Positions 11,527-22,949 of a stretch of DNA of 64,000 nt are shown here, piece by piece; position 1 is the stretch's first letter, and each line of letters opens with the position of its first letter. Where the stretch lies: contig CADCXD010000018.1 in NCBI GenBank assembly GCA_902806575.1, positions 1,054,001-1,118,000 of the forward strand, written 5' to 3'. The DNA is from Jackrogersella multiformis (lineage: Eukaryota > Ascomycota > Sordariomycetes > Xylariales > Hypoxylaceae). The position numbers and the translations under genes are program-made. Under the pieces are notes generated by a model. That model saw nothing but the letters and a program-made list of their open reading frames with translations, had not been told where the DNA came from and did no database searches.

Positions 11527-12497
11527 TCACGAAGCAAGAGCCGCGGTCCCCGAGTCCCCGGCGGCGTCGGCAGCCGTCGCCGTCAGGGTCCTGGTGGGGA
11601 TCAGATCCTTCTCCTCGAGGTACCTGACGATCTGGACGACGCACTCCTCGACGGAGCTCTCGTGGGTGCGGATGACGATCTCGGGGCTCTCGGGGGCCTC
11701 GTACGGGCTGCTGACGCCGGTGAACTCCTTGATCTCGCCGGCCCGCGCCTTCTTGTACAGGCCCTTGGGGTCGCGCTGCTCGGCCACCGCGATCGGCACG
11801 TCCACGTACACCTCGACGAAGGCGAGCGGTTCGTCGCCCTCACTGCCGCCGGACGCGGCGTGCAGGTCCCGGGCGAGCTGGCGGTCGGCGCGGAAGGGCG
11901 AGATGAAGCTGGTCAGGGCGACGCACGAGGAGTCGGCGAAGAGCCTGGCGACCTCGCCGATGCGGCGGATGTTCTCATTGCGGTCGCGGTCGCTGAAGCC
12001 GAGGTCCTTGTTGAGCCCGAAGCGCACGTTGTCGCCGTCGAGCCGGTAGGCGGCCAGCCCCAGGTGCAGCAGGTGCTGCTCCAGCGCCGCCGCCACCGTC
12101 GACTTGCCCGACGCCGAGAGCCCCGTGAACCACAGCGTGAAGCCCTTCTGCCCCCGCGCCGCGTTGCGCTCGCGCCGCGTCAGGGACGGGTGCCAGGTTA
12201 TGTTGCTGTTTGGGTGGTTAGTCGCGCGTTTTCATTTTATTTAGTCCGGTTTGGTAGTTTTTTTTTTTTTTCCTTTCTTTTTTTTTCTCTGGTCTCTTCT
12301 TTTGCTTCTGTTACTCTTCCAGCCTGCTTCTTCGCTGGTTCATCCCGCCTCCAGAATGACCGATGCGTCCATGACCCGCGAAGGACGTAGTTTAGGGGTT
12401 GAGGGGATGGCGGGGGAGGGGCAGAAATGGTAGGAATCCAGAGACATTTAATAACGATAACAATAAAAAATGCAAGGGTTCGTGCTTACGTTGCCAT
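11527..12497 (-). CDS. MET14: Adenylylsulfate (APS) kinase
   Basis: Exon 1 is only 8 bases (12497-12490). Exon 2 is 12205-11527, after a 284-base intron with a long pyrimidine tract. The product has 228 residues. It phosphorylates APS to PAPS in cytosolic sulfate assimilation. The N-terminus MATNITWHPSLTRRER, the P-loop GLSASGKST, DGDNVRFGLNKDLGFS and FISPFRADRQLAR are hallmarks of the family, as is the FTGVSSPYEAP substrate loop. The C-terminus has an Ala/Thr-rich tail of about 20 residues beyond the usual end. Exon 2 is strikingly GC-rich with strong third-position bias, unlike its AT-rich surroundings; this creates long antisense open frames that are not genes. Confidence 0.96.
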
Positions 12498-13504
12498 CTT
12501 TTCCCGATTTCTAACACGGATCGAATTCTCAGCGTAGTTTCCAACTGGAGGTGTTAATAACAGTGATCCGATAAGATGTGATAAATTAAAGAGTAGAACA
12601 ATTATAATGAGTGAAAATCATAAATCAAACTCTCGCAGGAAAGAAATTGGCGGTTCCAGCTTCCCAGAACCTTGAGTTCCGACGTGCCTTAGCCGTAATG
12701 GGTATTCGAGTCTTGGTTGCCGTTTAGGATATCGGTAGTCGGATGACGTGCTTCCACGCCGATCTCCGATTCGCGGGCCCGGCTCAAAGGGGCAACTAGC
12801 TGGTCTGAACTTGACGGCTTCGATGTTCTATTCTTCTACTAGTTAGTAAATGGAGATGGGATAATTATTAATTTTCGAAAAATATTTTCGTGTGAGAATT
12901 AGCAAATCTGATTATATTTTATGTATATTTATACATAGAAGTTTCAGAGCATGATGGCGGTTACGTCATCTGGCTGCGTAATGCGCAATGAGATGTTGTA
13001 TGGTGTTTGACATGTTTGACATGTTCCATCAAATAGGCCTATTACCTATAAATTCTTCAAGAATGAAGAGGCAAGCAACTAGCTAAGCAGCCGTTCGAAA
13101 CCAAAAGATTCAATTGCTTAGAAGACTAGCTTGACAACGCATGTCCCGTTCGTGGATCCGGACGTATTGTCATTCCGCTTACCACCTAACACAAGGCCAC
13201 GTTATAGCCATACCTATAAGTAAAAGATAAAAGCTCTAGAATTATAGTAGATTCTATTCTGTTCAAAAACATGTAAACATTTGATTTCCTAGGCCAAATC
13301 AGACCCCGGGCTTACGAATGCAGCCGAGGTAGACACGTAAAACCGTCCGGCCAACTCCATGCTAGGCGTGGCTATATGCCATCATCTATCCCGTTCTAAT
13401 AATATCTCTTTGTCGTGGATCTATCGTCTACCTTAATTCGTGGGATATACGTTCATCATCAACTGCGAAACACATTAGCCGTCTTATGCTTCCGTCAAGT
13501 TGCG
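12498..13504. other. Spacer between APS kinase and thioesterase
   Basis: About 1 kb serving as the upstream region of APS kinase and the downstream region of the thioesterase gene. It is AT-rich with a short direct repeat (GTTTGACAT, twice near 13006-13023). No gene, tRNA or other RNA is recognised. Confidence 0.5.
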
Positions 13505-14475
13505 TCATGGGTTTATGCAACTAACCGCAGCCTGTTTGGGCATGACGAACAACGCCGTCGCCTCGGCGAGGACCAGCGGGGTCTCGCCTTCGCCGACTAG
13601 GGTCTCGATCCAGCCCTCGACCCAGGCCTTGCGCCCCTCTACCTTGGTGGTGGTGGCCCTGAGCACGACGTAGGACCCCGCCGGGGCCGGGGCGCGGTAG
13701 TTGATGTTGAGGTTGGCGGTCATGCCGATCTTCTGGGGCAGCGCGGCGAAGCAGCAGCGCGCGAGGCTCTCGTCGAGGATGGTGGCGAGCAGGCCGCCGT
13801 GGATGATGCCCGGGTGCCCGCACAGCTCGTGGCCCAGGTACGAGATGGAGACGAGGGACTTGCCGCCCTGCTCGGCGAAGATGACGGGCGGGACCACCAG
13901 CTTGCCGGGCCCCATCAGCGTCCCGCCCGTGAGGTTGTAGCTCCGGTACGAGGGCGGGATCTTGAGGTGCGGCCTGGCCTCGGAGAACTCCTCCCTGGTG
14001 CGCATCTCCATGGTCAGCGGGTGGTTCTGAATGAAGTCCTCGACCTCGCGCTGGTGGTCCGTCTCCGGCGCGAACATGGTCAGGGTCTCCTCGTCCGTGG
14101 GCGGGTTCAGGAGCTCGCTGACGGCGGGGATTGCCGGCGCTGCTGCCATTGCGATCCCGAGAGAGGTGCAGACCAGGCCGATAGCTAGGACGGTGGCGGC
14201 GCGACGTAGAAGGGAGGGTTGAGACGGCAACGACGGAGCTTGTATTTACGTTAGTTAGTCTATCGAGGTAGGTAGGCAATATGCAATATAGATTGTCTAA
14301 ACTGTAGGCCCCAAGGAAATATACCTGCGGTAGAAGATGAGCTGACAAAGCGACAAAGCAGAGGCTGCTGCCGAGTCGGAGGCAGGATCAGATTTATAGT
14401 CGGGCCAGCGGTAAGCTGGCGGCTGCGGCTGCGGACCCTAGGCAAGGCGCTGGTTCGAATTCGCGCGGCGAACAT
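13505..14475 (-). CDS. Mitochondrial hotdog-fold thioesterase (UPF0644/FMP10-like)
   Basis: Exon 1 is 14475-14325 and exon 2 is 14238-13505, giving 294 residues. The first 50 residues are Arg/Ser-rich without acidic residues (MFAARIRTSALPRVRSRSRQ), a classic mitochondrial presequence. A hydrophobic segment follows at about residues 62-82 (VLAIGLVCTSLGIAM), suggesting a membrane anchor. The C-terminal half is a 4HBT thioesterase domain with HPGIIHGGLLATILDESLA and the strands LNINYRAPAPAGSYVVLRA. The family hydrolyses acyl-CoA thioesters; the substrate here is unknown. The intron (14324-14239) ends with CTAAC...CAAG and is needed because the long open frame begins with TTG. The coding exon is very GC-rich. 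Confidence 0.88.
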
Positions 14476-15602
14476 GGTTGCGATAGGGGTTAGGGGATTT
14501 CTGAGGCCGAGTCGAGTGGGCCACCCCAAGCCAACGGACTTTTTCCGGTTTCTAACCAATTAGACCGACTCCGATGCTAGAATCCTCCTCTCTGACATTG
14601 TTCGTCGTTATTATGCGGCAGGCTGTTGAGGCTTCCTACTTCTTTTACCAGGTATTATTAGTTTGCGGTCGAAGAATTCCCCAACGAATTTCGCTTTCGC
14701 TCCAATTGTCTGTCAGCCGCTAACCCTTAGACCCGTTTATTTCTTTAATAAGCAAGTACCTCGGTAAATCGGTCAGCTCGGCTTATGTAATGTGGAAGAA
14801 AGATTTCACGCTAAGACTCCCGCTTATCGCTTTATCGTATCCTAATTCCTGCCACTTATCAGTATCTTATTCTTATGTACATAGTAACGAGGGGCACATC
14901 TACGATCTGCAAGGAACATGAAACCTACAACCACCACCAAGACCCTATTAAATGGATCTAGAAGGTGTTTCAGAGCTTTACATAGTATTGCGAAGGTTTA
15001 GATATGAGATATGACGTATACCTACCTAGGTACCTAGGTAGATATGACATAGCCAACGAAGATAATAGGCAGACTAAGACCTCTTAAGGATATCAACCAA
15101 TGCTCCTTGCCGTTTAATCCACAACCCCGGCGGCCTCCGTGTTACCAGTCCAACTTCCACAGCCAATGGAATTATAGAATTCATCCCGTTGTTATGTACT
15201 ACCTCTAGGCTCTAGCACGATACAGCTCTCAGCTACGTAAGCACCCTGTCACTTGGCAGCACCAACCTGCTTTGCTTCTGACGCAAACGACCGGCCCAGA
15301 AACCCAGAAACCCTGTGCTGTGGCATCTATGCCGATGATTCGATAGCAGCATTCCCTGTAGATTGCCCGGTCCGTCACACCATGCTCAAGTGATCTCCAC
15401 GCTTTTTCATGCGGAGTGTAGACTGCGGAGTATAAACATAAGAAGCCCTGAACCTAGGCAGTACATCTCTCCCTCTCTAACCTCGAAGCTCTAGCATTTT
15501 GATCTTGAACACATACCTACTTACCTACCTACTAAAAGACATCTACATATTCGACCCATCACAATCCACGATACCACCAACATCTCACAAATTACAACCA
15601 TC
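14476..15602. other. Divergent spacer thioesterase / small unknown gene
   Basis: A 1.1 kb spacer between diverging genes. It holds a tandem TACCTAGGTACCTAGGTA palindrome near 15020-15040 and a TATAAA box near 15431. No further gene is seen. Confidence 0.5.
15431..15436 (+). promoter_or_regulatory. Candidate TATA box of the small unknown gene
   Basis: TATAAA lies 167 bases before the ATG at 15603, with a pyrimidine-rich CTCTCCCTCTCTAACC stretch 40 bases downstream, a common fungal promoter layout. Position and sequence are seen; function is inferred. Confidence 0.35.
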
Positions 15603-16132
15603 ATGGCATCCGCCGAGACCGTCGACCTAGGACCGCCTCACACGCCCAAGGAGGAATCCCTCAAAGCTTTCGACGACGTGGAGCAGGAGCTGAAGAAGAC
15701 GCTGCTGCACATGAAGCACACATACCTAAGTACAAATCTCCTCCCTCCCATATCCTCCCCCACCTCCAAACCAGTCTACCCACCGACCACCCACCCCTCT
15801 AACCCCTCCCAGAGCACGAGCCCGAGTACTTCGCAGCGGTGCAGTCCCTGAGCGACGCAGACCTGACGTCCTTCACGTCCGCGGACCTGGCGTCGGTGCG
15901 CGTGGGCATGTCGGCCTACGGGCTGCACCTGTTCTACAAGGTGCGGCTGCCAGCAGCCGGGGACGACGCCTACATCCACGCGCGGCTGTTCGTCGGCGGC
16001 GACGGCAACAACGAGCCCGGCGCCGCGGCCCTGCACTGCATCCACACCGAGGACGTCGAGGAGCCCGACGGCAACCATAAGTACCGCGCCGTCTTCACCA
16101 AGGACGATCCGCTCGAGTGGTTCGATACTTGA
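15603..16132 (+). CDS. Small conserved-looking protein of unknown function
   Basis: Two exons (15603-15729, 15813-16132) joined by GTACAA...CCCAG give 148 residues. The N-terminal third is helical and charged (KAFDDVEQELKKTLLHM); the second part has a strand-like LHLFYKVRLPA and YIHARLFVGG and ends DDPLEWFDT. There is no signal peptide or membrane segment, so it is probably cytosolic. I do not recognise the family. Support for a real gene comes from the in-frame junction, the strong third-position GC bias of exon 2 shared with neighbouring genes, and an upstream TATA box. Exon 1 could also read on without splicing to 15851, but that reading turns into a Pro/Ser/Thr tail. Confidence 0.72.
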
Positions 16133-16420
16133 ACGTGAACTTAAAAAACTTAAAACTTGAACTTGATTCTAAACTTGGTCAATGGTTGATTTGTGGGAAT
16201 TGTATGGTTATTTGGAATTAAGGGATCTAATGAAAGGACTGAATGAATGAAGAAATCATCACGTGTTAACCCCGAATTATCGGTTGTTCGATGCTTTGTA
16301 CCAGATCGGGTATCTTATAATATTTTACGTGCCTAATCGCCTAATCTATCCCCCAGCTTCCAGCGAAGAAACGCCTGTGACCCTCTGACATGATCAGCAC
16401 CACCTCCCCGCCAATCCAGT

Positions 16421-19400
16421 TTACAGATCGTCATCACTATCATCCTGGGCGAGCAGCTCGGCGTAGTCGTCCGCGGACGCGAAGGTAGGTAGGTTCTTGA
16501 TAGCCTTCCTCCTCTTCGTGCGCTCGTTCTCCGATTTCTCGTCTCCGTCTTCCTCGGCGGTAGGCGCCGGCTGGAGCTCCTCCTCTCCTTCTTCGTCGTC
16601 ATTGTCGTCCGAGTCATCCCAGAACTCGGCTCCGCCCTCGCCGTCTAGTTCCATCTCCTTCTCCAAGTCCTCGTCCGAATCGTCCAGGCTCATCAGGTCG
16701 TCGAGATCGGGCTCGCTCTCCGAGTCGCCCTCGACTTCCGGGCGGGACTTCACGAGCGCGTCCCAGATCTCGTCCTCCGCTGCCTCTTCCGCCTCTTCGC
16801 CTTCCGCTGCTTTGTCTTTGCCTGCCTTCGATTTCTTTCGCTCGGCCTGTTCGGACTTGCCTATCCGGGTGAAGTACTCGTGGAAGAAGACGTCGTCCAC
16901 GGCGACGTCCGCGCTCTTCTTGTTCCAGAATTCTGCCGAGTTCAAGGAGCTTCCTGCTGCCTTGGCCGAGGCTTTGCTCGACAGCAAGATGCTGCCCTGG
17001 CCACCCGCGGCCACAGGCTGCATGATGGATACGCCCTTGGTCACGTCGACGGCCTTAGCATTGCGGTAGACAAATTTGTCTAAGAATGCTATGAGCGTGT
17101 GATTGGCCAATTCTGGCTTTAGGGCGGCTTTCTGTCCGGCGAGTAGATTGGATGCGAAGACATCTACGGAGGGGTGATAATGTCTAAGGAACGGCACCAG
17201 CTCCCATAGACAGCTGTGGTGTGCGTTACTGTACTCGGGATTCCTCTTCCTTCCATCGTAAACACCCTCAGTCTTCGTAGTCTGAGCTTCAAGGCTGTCG
17301 ACAGGAGCATCTGAAGCTACACCTGGCGTTGCTTCTTCCTCGTCATGTTCCTCCGGCTCGTTGATTAGCGTTTTCAAGTCCGGGAACGTGGCCGAGAGAT
17401 CGATTATGAGATAAACGATTCCGCAGACGAAGGAAGGCTGGTGCAAATTCAAGACTTGTAGCATTCTCTTGACGAATGCTTTGACACGGCGGACATCTAC
17501 GTCAGCTTTCAAGCTTCGGTACAGAAGATTGAGGTAGAGGGCCTGTTTAGAGGAGTTAATAAGGCGCGGATCTAGCAGCGACTCATACAGAGTCCGATAG
17601 AATCTGTCTGTAGCAAGATGCCGGTTGGCTGCGAGCTGCTGAATAAGCATGAGAGCTTGGATACTAGTGTTGAAGTTAGATGAGTGTGTAATGCGGAATA
17701 GCGTGTCTAGATGCGACTCGAGCCTGTAAATGGGTTAGTATCTCTACACAAAGTAATGCTACATGGCAAGACGTACGTAGACTGCTCGGCTTGTGAAAAT
17801 GGCACAGCCCGGTTTATCCCAGTGAGAATTGCCGAAACAAGCTTTTCTGCGGCCTCTCGATCACTCGTGGCGTTCTGATTCGTATCCTCTGGTTTCTTGA
17901 ATGGTTTGGTTTTCTGGTGCTTGCGCTTATCCCTCTTGGAAATATCGTGATTGCCATCAAGTTGACTAAGTTCGCCACTCTTCAGCAAGGCAACAAATAA
18001 CCCGAAGTAAATATTTAGTAATGAATCTGCGATTTGAGGCTCTCTCGTACTCAGGATAGTCTGGTTCAGTGTATTGATAGCGTAGTACTTGGCACGGATA
18101 TGCTGTCCGGGTCGAAATATGATATCCTGTTCGATACTGCGTATGACCACTTGTTTCATTTTAGGGTGAGTGTTCAAGAGCTGGAGAAGCAGATAGGAAG
18201 CTCTAGATGCAATCTTGCGTTCGCGATCACCAAGCTTATTTACTAGAAGCCGTAGTAGATTGGATTCCTGTTCGGGTTTGTCTCGTAACAAGGCAAATGC
18301 CAGATCGATGGCCTTGGTACGAGCGTACTCAACTTCATCGTCACACCAGACTTCAAGGTTCTGAATCACCTTGAAGTAAGACTCCTTCAGCCAGTCCTCG
18401 AAGATCCACGAGATCAGATGCTCCTTGGTGATCTTGCCAGGTAATTTTTGGCTAGCAGACCAAGTCTTCACATCATATTTCTGCAACGTCCCAATAAGGC
18501 CCAGCTGCGAAGAGAAAAGACGCAGTCGTCTATCGGACGGTAGAATCATCCCCGGTCCGAACAGGTCGACTAGGGCAGCAAGAGCAGCGAGGGCCTGACC
18601 ACGATTCCTTTTCGCTGAAAGGCCTATTAGGTTCTCGAGGGCTTTGACATTGTGTATTGGGGACTCTTGAATGGCTAAGGTCAAAGCGGAGACTTTATCA
18701 GACATCGTACCCGAAGACATGATAGTGGACATGAATTTGTGTGACGAAGATGCCGACAGAGTCTTGCTATACGCTGCACTATCCTCGTCCAAGACTGATT
18801 TGGCGTAAGCCTTTAGTTCAGCTATTGCCGCAGAATATGGCGTAATATTATCAGAATACCGAGTTGATAGAGTTCTTAAACTAACAGCATGCCAGTCAGG
18901 ACGTGGTTCAAATATCTTGGAGCATAATCAGTTGGGCTCTCATAGCGGGTTCTAAACGTAAAGGAACGCTTACTAACCGTCTTCCTTTTCGGGCCTCGAG
19001 GTTTTTCGTCAGCCTCTGATTCCGAAGCAGATGAATCTTGGCTATATTCGGCATCGTCTTCCTTGACACCATCGGCTTCGTCGATATCATCTTCAGATTC
19101 CGGTCTTACGTTGTCAAAACCGAGACCAGTAGCGAACTTGGCCAATTCAGCACGTAGATTCTTGTCGGCATTCTTCTTGGTCTTCCCGTTATCAAGTTCC
19201 TCATCCTCAGAGTTGGCATCTTCCACCAACTTTAGATCTTCCTCATCTCCGCCAAGTAACCTGATTTCATCTAGGAGGTTGCTAGAGCCGGTTTTCTCAG
19301 ACGTCGCAGTCGGCTTCTGTGTCTTCTGGGTCTTCTTTGACTTCTTGTCGCTCTTCTGACTTTTCAGCTCCGATTTATTCTTCTTTTTATTTGGAGGTGG

Positions 19401-19550
19401 CTGAGCAGAATCGACTATTTGGTCTAGTTTCCTTTTGCCTTGATCCTTCTTATTCTGGACTTGTTTAGGTTGAGGTTGCTTAGATTCGGTAAGTCTGCTT
19501 TCGATCTTGGCTGTCAATTTCGACAGCGCGGTATCATCGAAAGTCGCCAT
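16421..19550 (-). CDS. MAK21: Ribosome biogenesis protein Mak21/Noc1 (CBF family)
   Basis: Three exons (19550-18978, 18915-17777, 17723-16421) give 1004 residues, near the yeast length of 1025. Noc1/Mak21 works with Noc2 in the nucleolus to move early 60S pre-ribosomes. The N-terminus is Lys-rich and acidic by turns. FEPRPDWHAVSLRTLSTRYS is rebuilt exactly across the first intron. The CBF/Mak21 domain covers about residues 580-790 and includes FNTSIQALMLIQQL, SKQALYLNLLYRSLK and the FVYRNAKA segment. The C-terminal quarter is strongly acidic, typical of nucleolar assembly factors. The start is the ATG at 19550; the open frame upstream to 19598 begins with TTG. It is divergent from the prolyl-tRNA synthetase gene across 590 bases. 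Confidence 0.95.
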
Positions 19551-20139
19551 TGAGGCAACATATATGGAAGTACGCCTGGGGTTCTCAAGTATATGCAAGA
19601 GCGCGAGTTGTGTTGGGATTGGATTCGTACCGTTATGAGACCGGGGGGTTGTCTACATTCACAACGTTGGTCTTGATCTAATGCGACAAAATTAAAGAAA
19701 ATTTCAAATCTGGGGAAGGAAAAAAAGGTTAGAGGGGCGAGGCTAAAAAGCTCCACTGTTAGCCAGCCAATCGATAATGTCATGTGGACCAATGATCATG
19801 CAAGGCTGAAGACCTCAAGCTATTATCAGCCAATAGATGTACTTACCCATGTACTTACACCCAGGTAGGTACCTAGGTACATATGGAACCATGGAACATA
19901 AGGTTGAATTTAATGTTCTTATCCCACCCAAGTACCTAAGTATCTTTCTTAAAAACCCTTTCCGATGCTTAAACTTAGAAGCTTAATAGCATCAAATTTC
20001 ATTATACTCTAGTATTCTTGACAATCACACATTTCTCCATTATTATTTCATAGACATGAAGTATCCAGTTCTAGTCTCATAGGGCTGAAACAACAAGCAG
20101 CCCGAATTTGCAGAGTCAATCGCTCATGTCACAGTCAAG
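19551..20139. other. Divergent promoter MAK21 / prolyl-tRNA synthetase
   Basis: A 590-base spacer with TAGGTACCTAGGTAC near 19865-19880. It should hold the promoters of both translation-related genes. No open frame of note. Confidence 0.5.
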
Positions 20140-22333
20140 ATGATGCACCTATCACGTATCTCGATGAGAAAACATGCATCTTCACTTCGATGCTCAAAGG
20201 TTTACGGCATCCGACCCTCGAGTGGTCTAGCTTCATCAACGAACAATCTGGTTTGAAGAATAGCCCTCAATGAACCCCGCTATCATTTGTATTAATCAAT
20301 TATTAGCCCGAGTCCCATGCGGAAGATAGGTTCACTCGTCTGTCTAGATTTTGGATCCCTACAAAAGGGTTCACCCCCGTTGATGAAGAGGGTATAGTTC
20401 CTGCTCGACGAATATGAGTGCCTAGGTAGATTATTATCATTCTAACATATAAACAGACTTTCATGGCAAACTAATTCGGGCCGGCTATATTCGTCTTGTG
20501 CGTATCCATATGAGAGACCGCTCCAGTATCTTTCGTACCTAGCCTAACTGGTGATGTCTAAGGCAACTAAAGGGATATTTCATATGCTGCCGCTAGGCCA
20601 GAGAGTTCAGGAGAAGCTGGAAAAGTTAATAGATAAGTATATGTTACAGCTTGGTAAGAATCATTTCGTCCTATTTTCGATTCCATCCTTGCCATACTTA
20701 TCTACGTAAAGGCGCATCCAAGGTGTCACTGTCGTCTCTGTCAACCCAGGCATTATGGAACGAAACAAATCGATTAGAACATTACGGCCCAGAGGTGAGC
20801 TAAAGTTAAACGCTTCAGCAACCAAGTTCACTCTGCTCATAGACTTTCTAGTTATTTCGTCTCAAAGACAGAAATGATAATCGCTTGTTGCTGGCGCCGA
20901 CTCATGAGGAAGAGATAACGGCACTCGTAGCGCCACTAGTCAAGTCCTACAAAAACCTCCCCTTAAGACTATATCAGACTGGTGAGTCATTCTGAACTTC
21001 TGCCGAGAAAATCGGTCTCACTTTACTAGGTCGTAAGTTCCGTGATGAGATGCGCCCACGCCAGGGACTTCTCCGGTCTAGAGAATTCATCATGAAGGAC
21101 CTCTATACTTTTGATCACAGTGTTGATACGGCCCTCTCAACTTACGAACAGGTACGGGCTGCTTATTCTCGCCTCTTCGATGAGCTGAAGCTTCCGTATC
21201 TAGTTGCGGAAGCTACCTCAGGCGACATCGGAGGCGAGTTGAGCCACGAGTACCATCTCCCATGTCCAACTGGGGAGGATGAAGTGATTACCTGCAATAT
21301 CTGCAATTATGCTGCGAACGAGGAGCTTGCGTATACATCACCTGATCCTGTAGATGATAGCTTTGCAAATGCCGAGCAGGTGGAGCCATTAGACGCTAAT
21401 GTTTGGCGTGGTATCTCCAAAGATAGGTCGACTCTCATCAATGTCTGGTACCCTAAGCGATATTCGAAATACGACGTAAATACGTTTGCCGTCAAATCAG
21501 TTCTGCCTGACTTAGACTCGAGTCTCGACGACGCAAAACCATTTTTCTTTTCTAACGCCCCTGGAATTCGCAAATATTCCACACCTAGACAGAATTCACG
21601 ACTAGTGAACGTCGTTGATTATAGGCTTGGATCGTCCTTTTCTGATGCACTTCGGACTACTTCAGCCTCGGTTCCGAGATTCCTACTACCCAGAGGTAGC
21701 GATCTTAAACTTTTAGGTACCGCCATCGATTACATTACCTCGAGGACGGATGGAACTCCTCTCAATGTCCTTCGCATTCGCAATGGCGATGGCTGTCCCC
21801 GCTGCGATTCCGGAAAGCTCAAGATCCAGCCAGCGATCGAGCTCGGGCATACTTTTCATCTCGGCACAAGGTACTCGAAGCCACTCAAGGCAGGCGTCGA
21901 TATGCCCGGAGACAAATTTGCGTTTATGCAGATGGGTTGCCATGGTATAGGTGTATCCCGCATCATCGGGGCCGTTGCGGCCCATCTAGTTGACCAAAAG
22001 GGGCTAAATTGGCCGCGCGCCATCGCACCTTTCGAAGTAGCCGTCATTCCAGGCGCCAATTCGGTAACAAGCGGCGCTATGATATCCGAGTATCTAGCAA
22101 AGTCGGAGGTTGGCGACCGGCCCATGGACATATTGCTTGATGACCGTTCGGAAACTCTAGGATATAAGATGCGAGATGCCGACCTGATAGGATATCCTGT
22201 TCTTGTAATCGTTGGGAAGAGGTGGGGTGAAGAGAAGCTCTGCGAGGTTCAGTGCAGGCCACTGTCTACTTCTGCCTATGTGCCATTCGATGACCTTCCT
22301 CAGCATATCAACAACCTCCTTTCCCAGCTCTAG
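20140..22333 (+). CDS. AIM10: Prolyl-tRNA synthetase, mitochondrial type
   Basis: Seven exons (20140-20250, 20307-20391, 20457-20497, 20563-20653, 20712-20794, 20852-20981, 21030-22333) give 614 residues. It charges tRNA-Pro and by homology acts in mitochondria. The N-terminus (MMHLSRISMRKHASSLRCSK) is basic, Ser-rich and free of acidic residues, as in import signals. RLSRFWIPTKG and FHMLPLGQRVQEKLEKLID mark the class II core, RDEMRPRQGLLRSREFIMKD is motif 2 and GCHGIGVSRIIGAVAAHL is motif 3. A divergent insertion region lies between, and the C-terminal third is the anticodon-binding domain. Exons 1-4 are short and AT-rich and easily missed by gene finders. All six introns close in phase. AIM10 is the yeast name for this type. 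Confidence 0.93.
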
Positions 22334-22949
22334 AAATACTATGCGTAATGCGTAGGCTTTCAAAATTCTCCACACCTACTTCGCAGGAGGGTCATTTATA
22401 TTATTTGACTAAGGTTGAGAAACAAATAACTACGTTGATATGTACGATTAAGCCAGTCTGTACATTAATCCTATTAATGCTCTGGTCGAGACGTATTGGA
22501 TAGCTCCCATTCCCCAGTGCTTGCTACTCCTTACATGATATCTGCAGCATTCGAGGTAACTACCTATTCTTGGCTCTAGAAACGGTATGTGACTCGAAAG
22601 GTAACATAACTTACCTAGGTAAGGTATAAATCTGTTATGTCGAATCCAGAAGTAACACAGTTGCCATAAGACATTACGAAAGGCCGAAGCGCGAAGACGC
22701 GGGAATCCCCACATCACCTTCCGGTCACCCAACCTTCCGAATGGTCCGACTCGATTGCACTTATGGGTAATCTTAAACGAATCTTACATTGGTTCTGTGC
22801 CGTTAAATAACTGCCTAGACCCTAGAACTCGTACATAACTAGTATCGTAGCGGCAGTTTTCAGCCAGCCTCAAGTCCTAGACCAATTTACAATCGGAATA
22901 GTAGCTTCGTTGCGAGAGACTAGCACGTCTCGCTTACTACTAGTCCCGC
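22334..22949. other. Spacer before the Ayg1-like gene
   Basis: About 600 bases with no supportable gene, containing the 3' end of the synthetase and the promoter of the next gene. A CTTACCTAGGTAAGG palindrome lies near 22611-22625. Confidence 0.45.

Noticed and set aside
11662..12390. 242-residue open frame on the + strand opposite APS kinase
   Set aside because: A shadow of the GC-rich APS kinase exon; its translation is rich in Val/Gly/Ala/Arg with no motif, while the - strand has every APS kinase signature.
13521..14348. 275-residue - strand frame overlapping the thioesterase in another frame
   Set aside because: Pro/Arg/Gly-rich frame-shifted reading; the thioesterase frame has presequence, membrane segment and hotdog motifs.
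14449..14462. GGTTCGAATTC resembling a tRNA B box
   Set aside because: It lies inside the thioesterase presequence exon and there is no tRNA fold.
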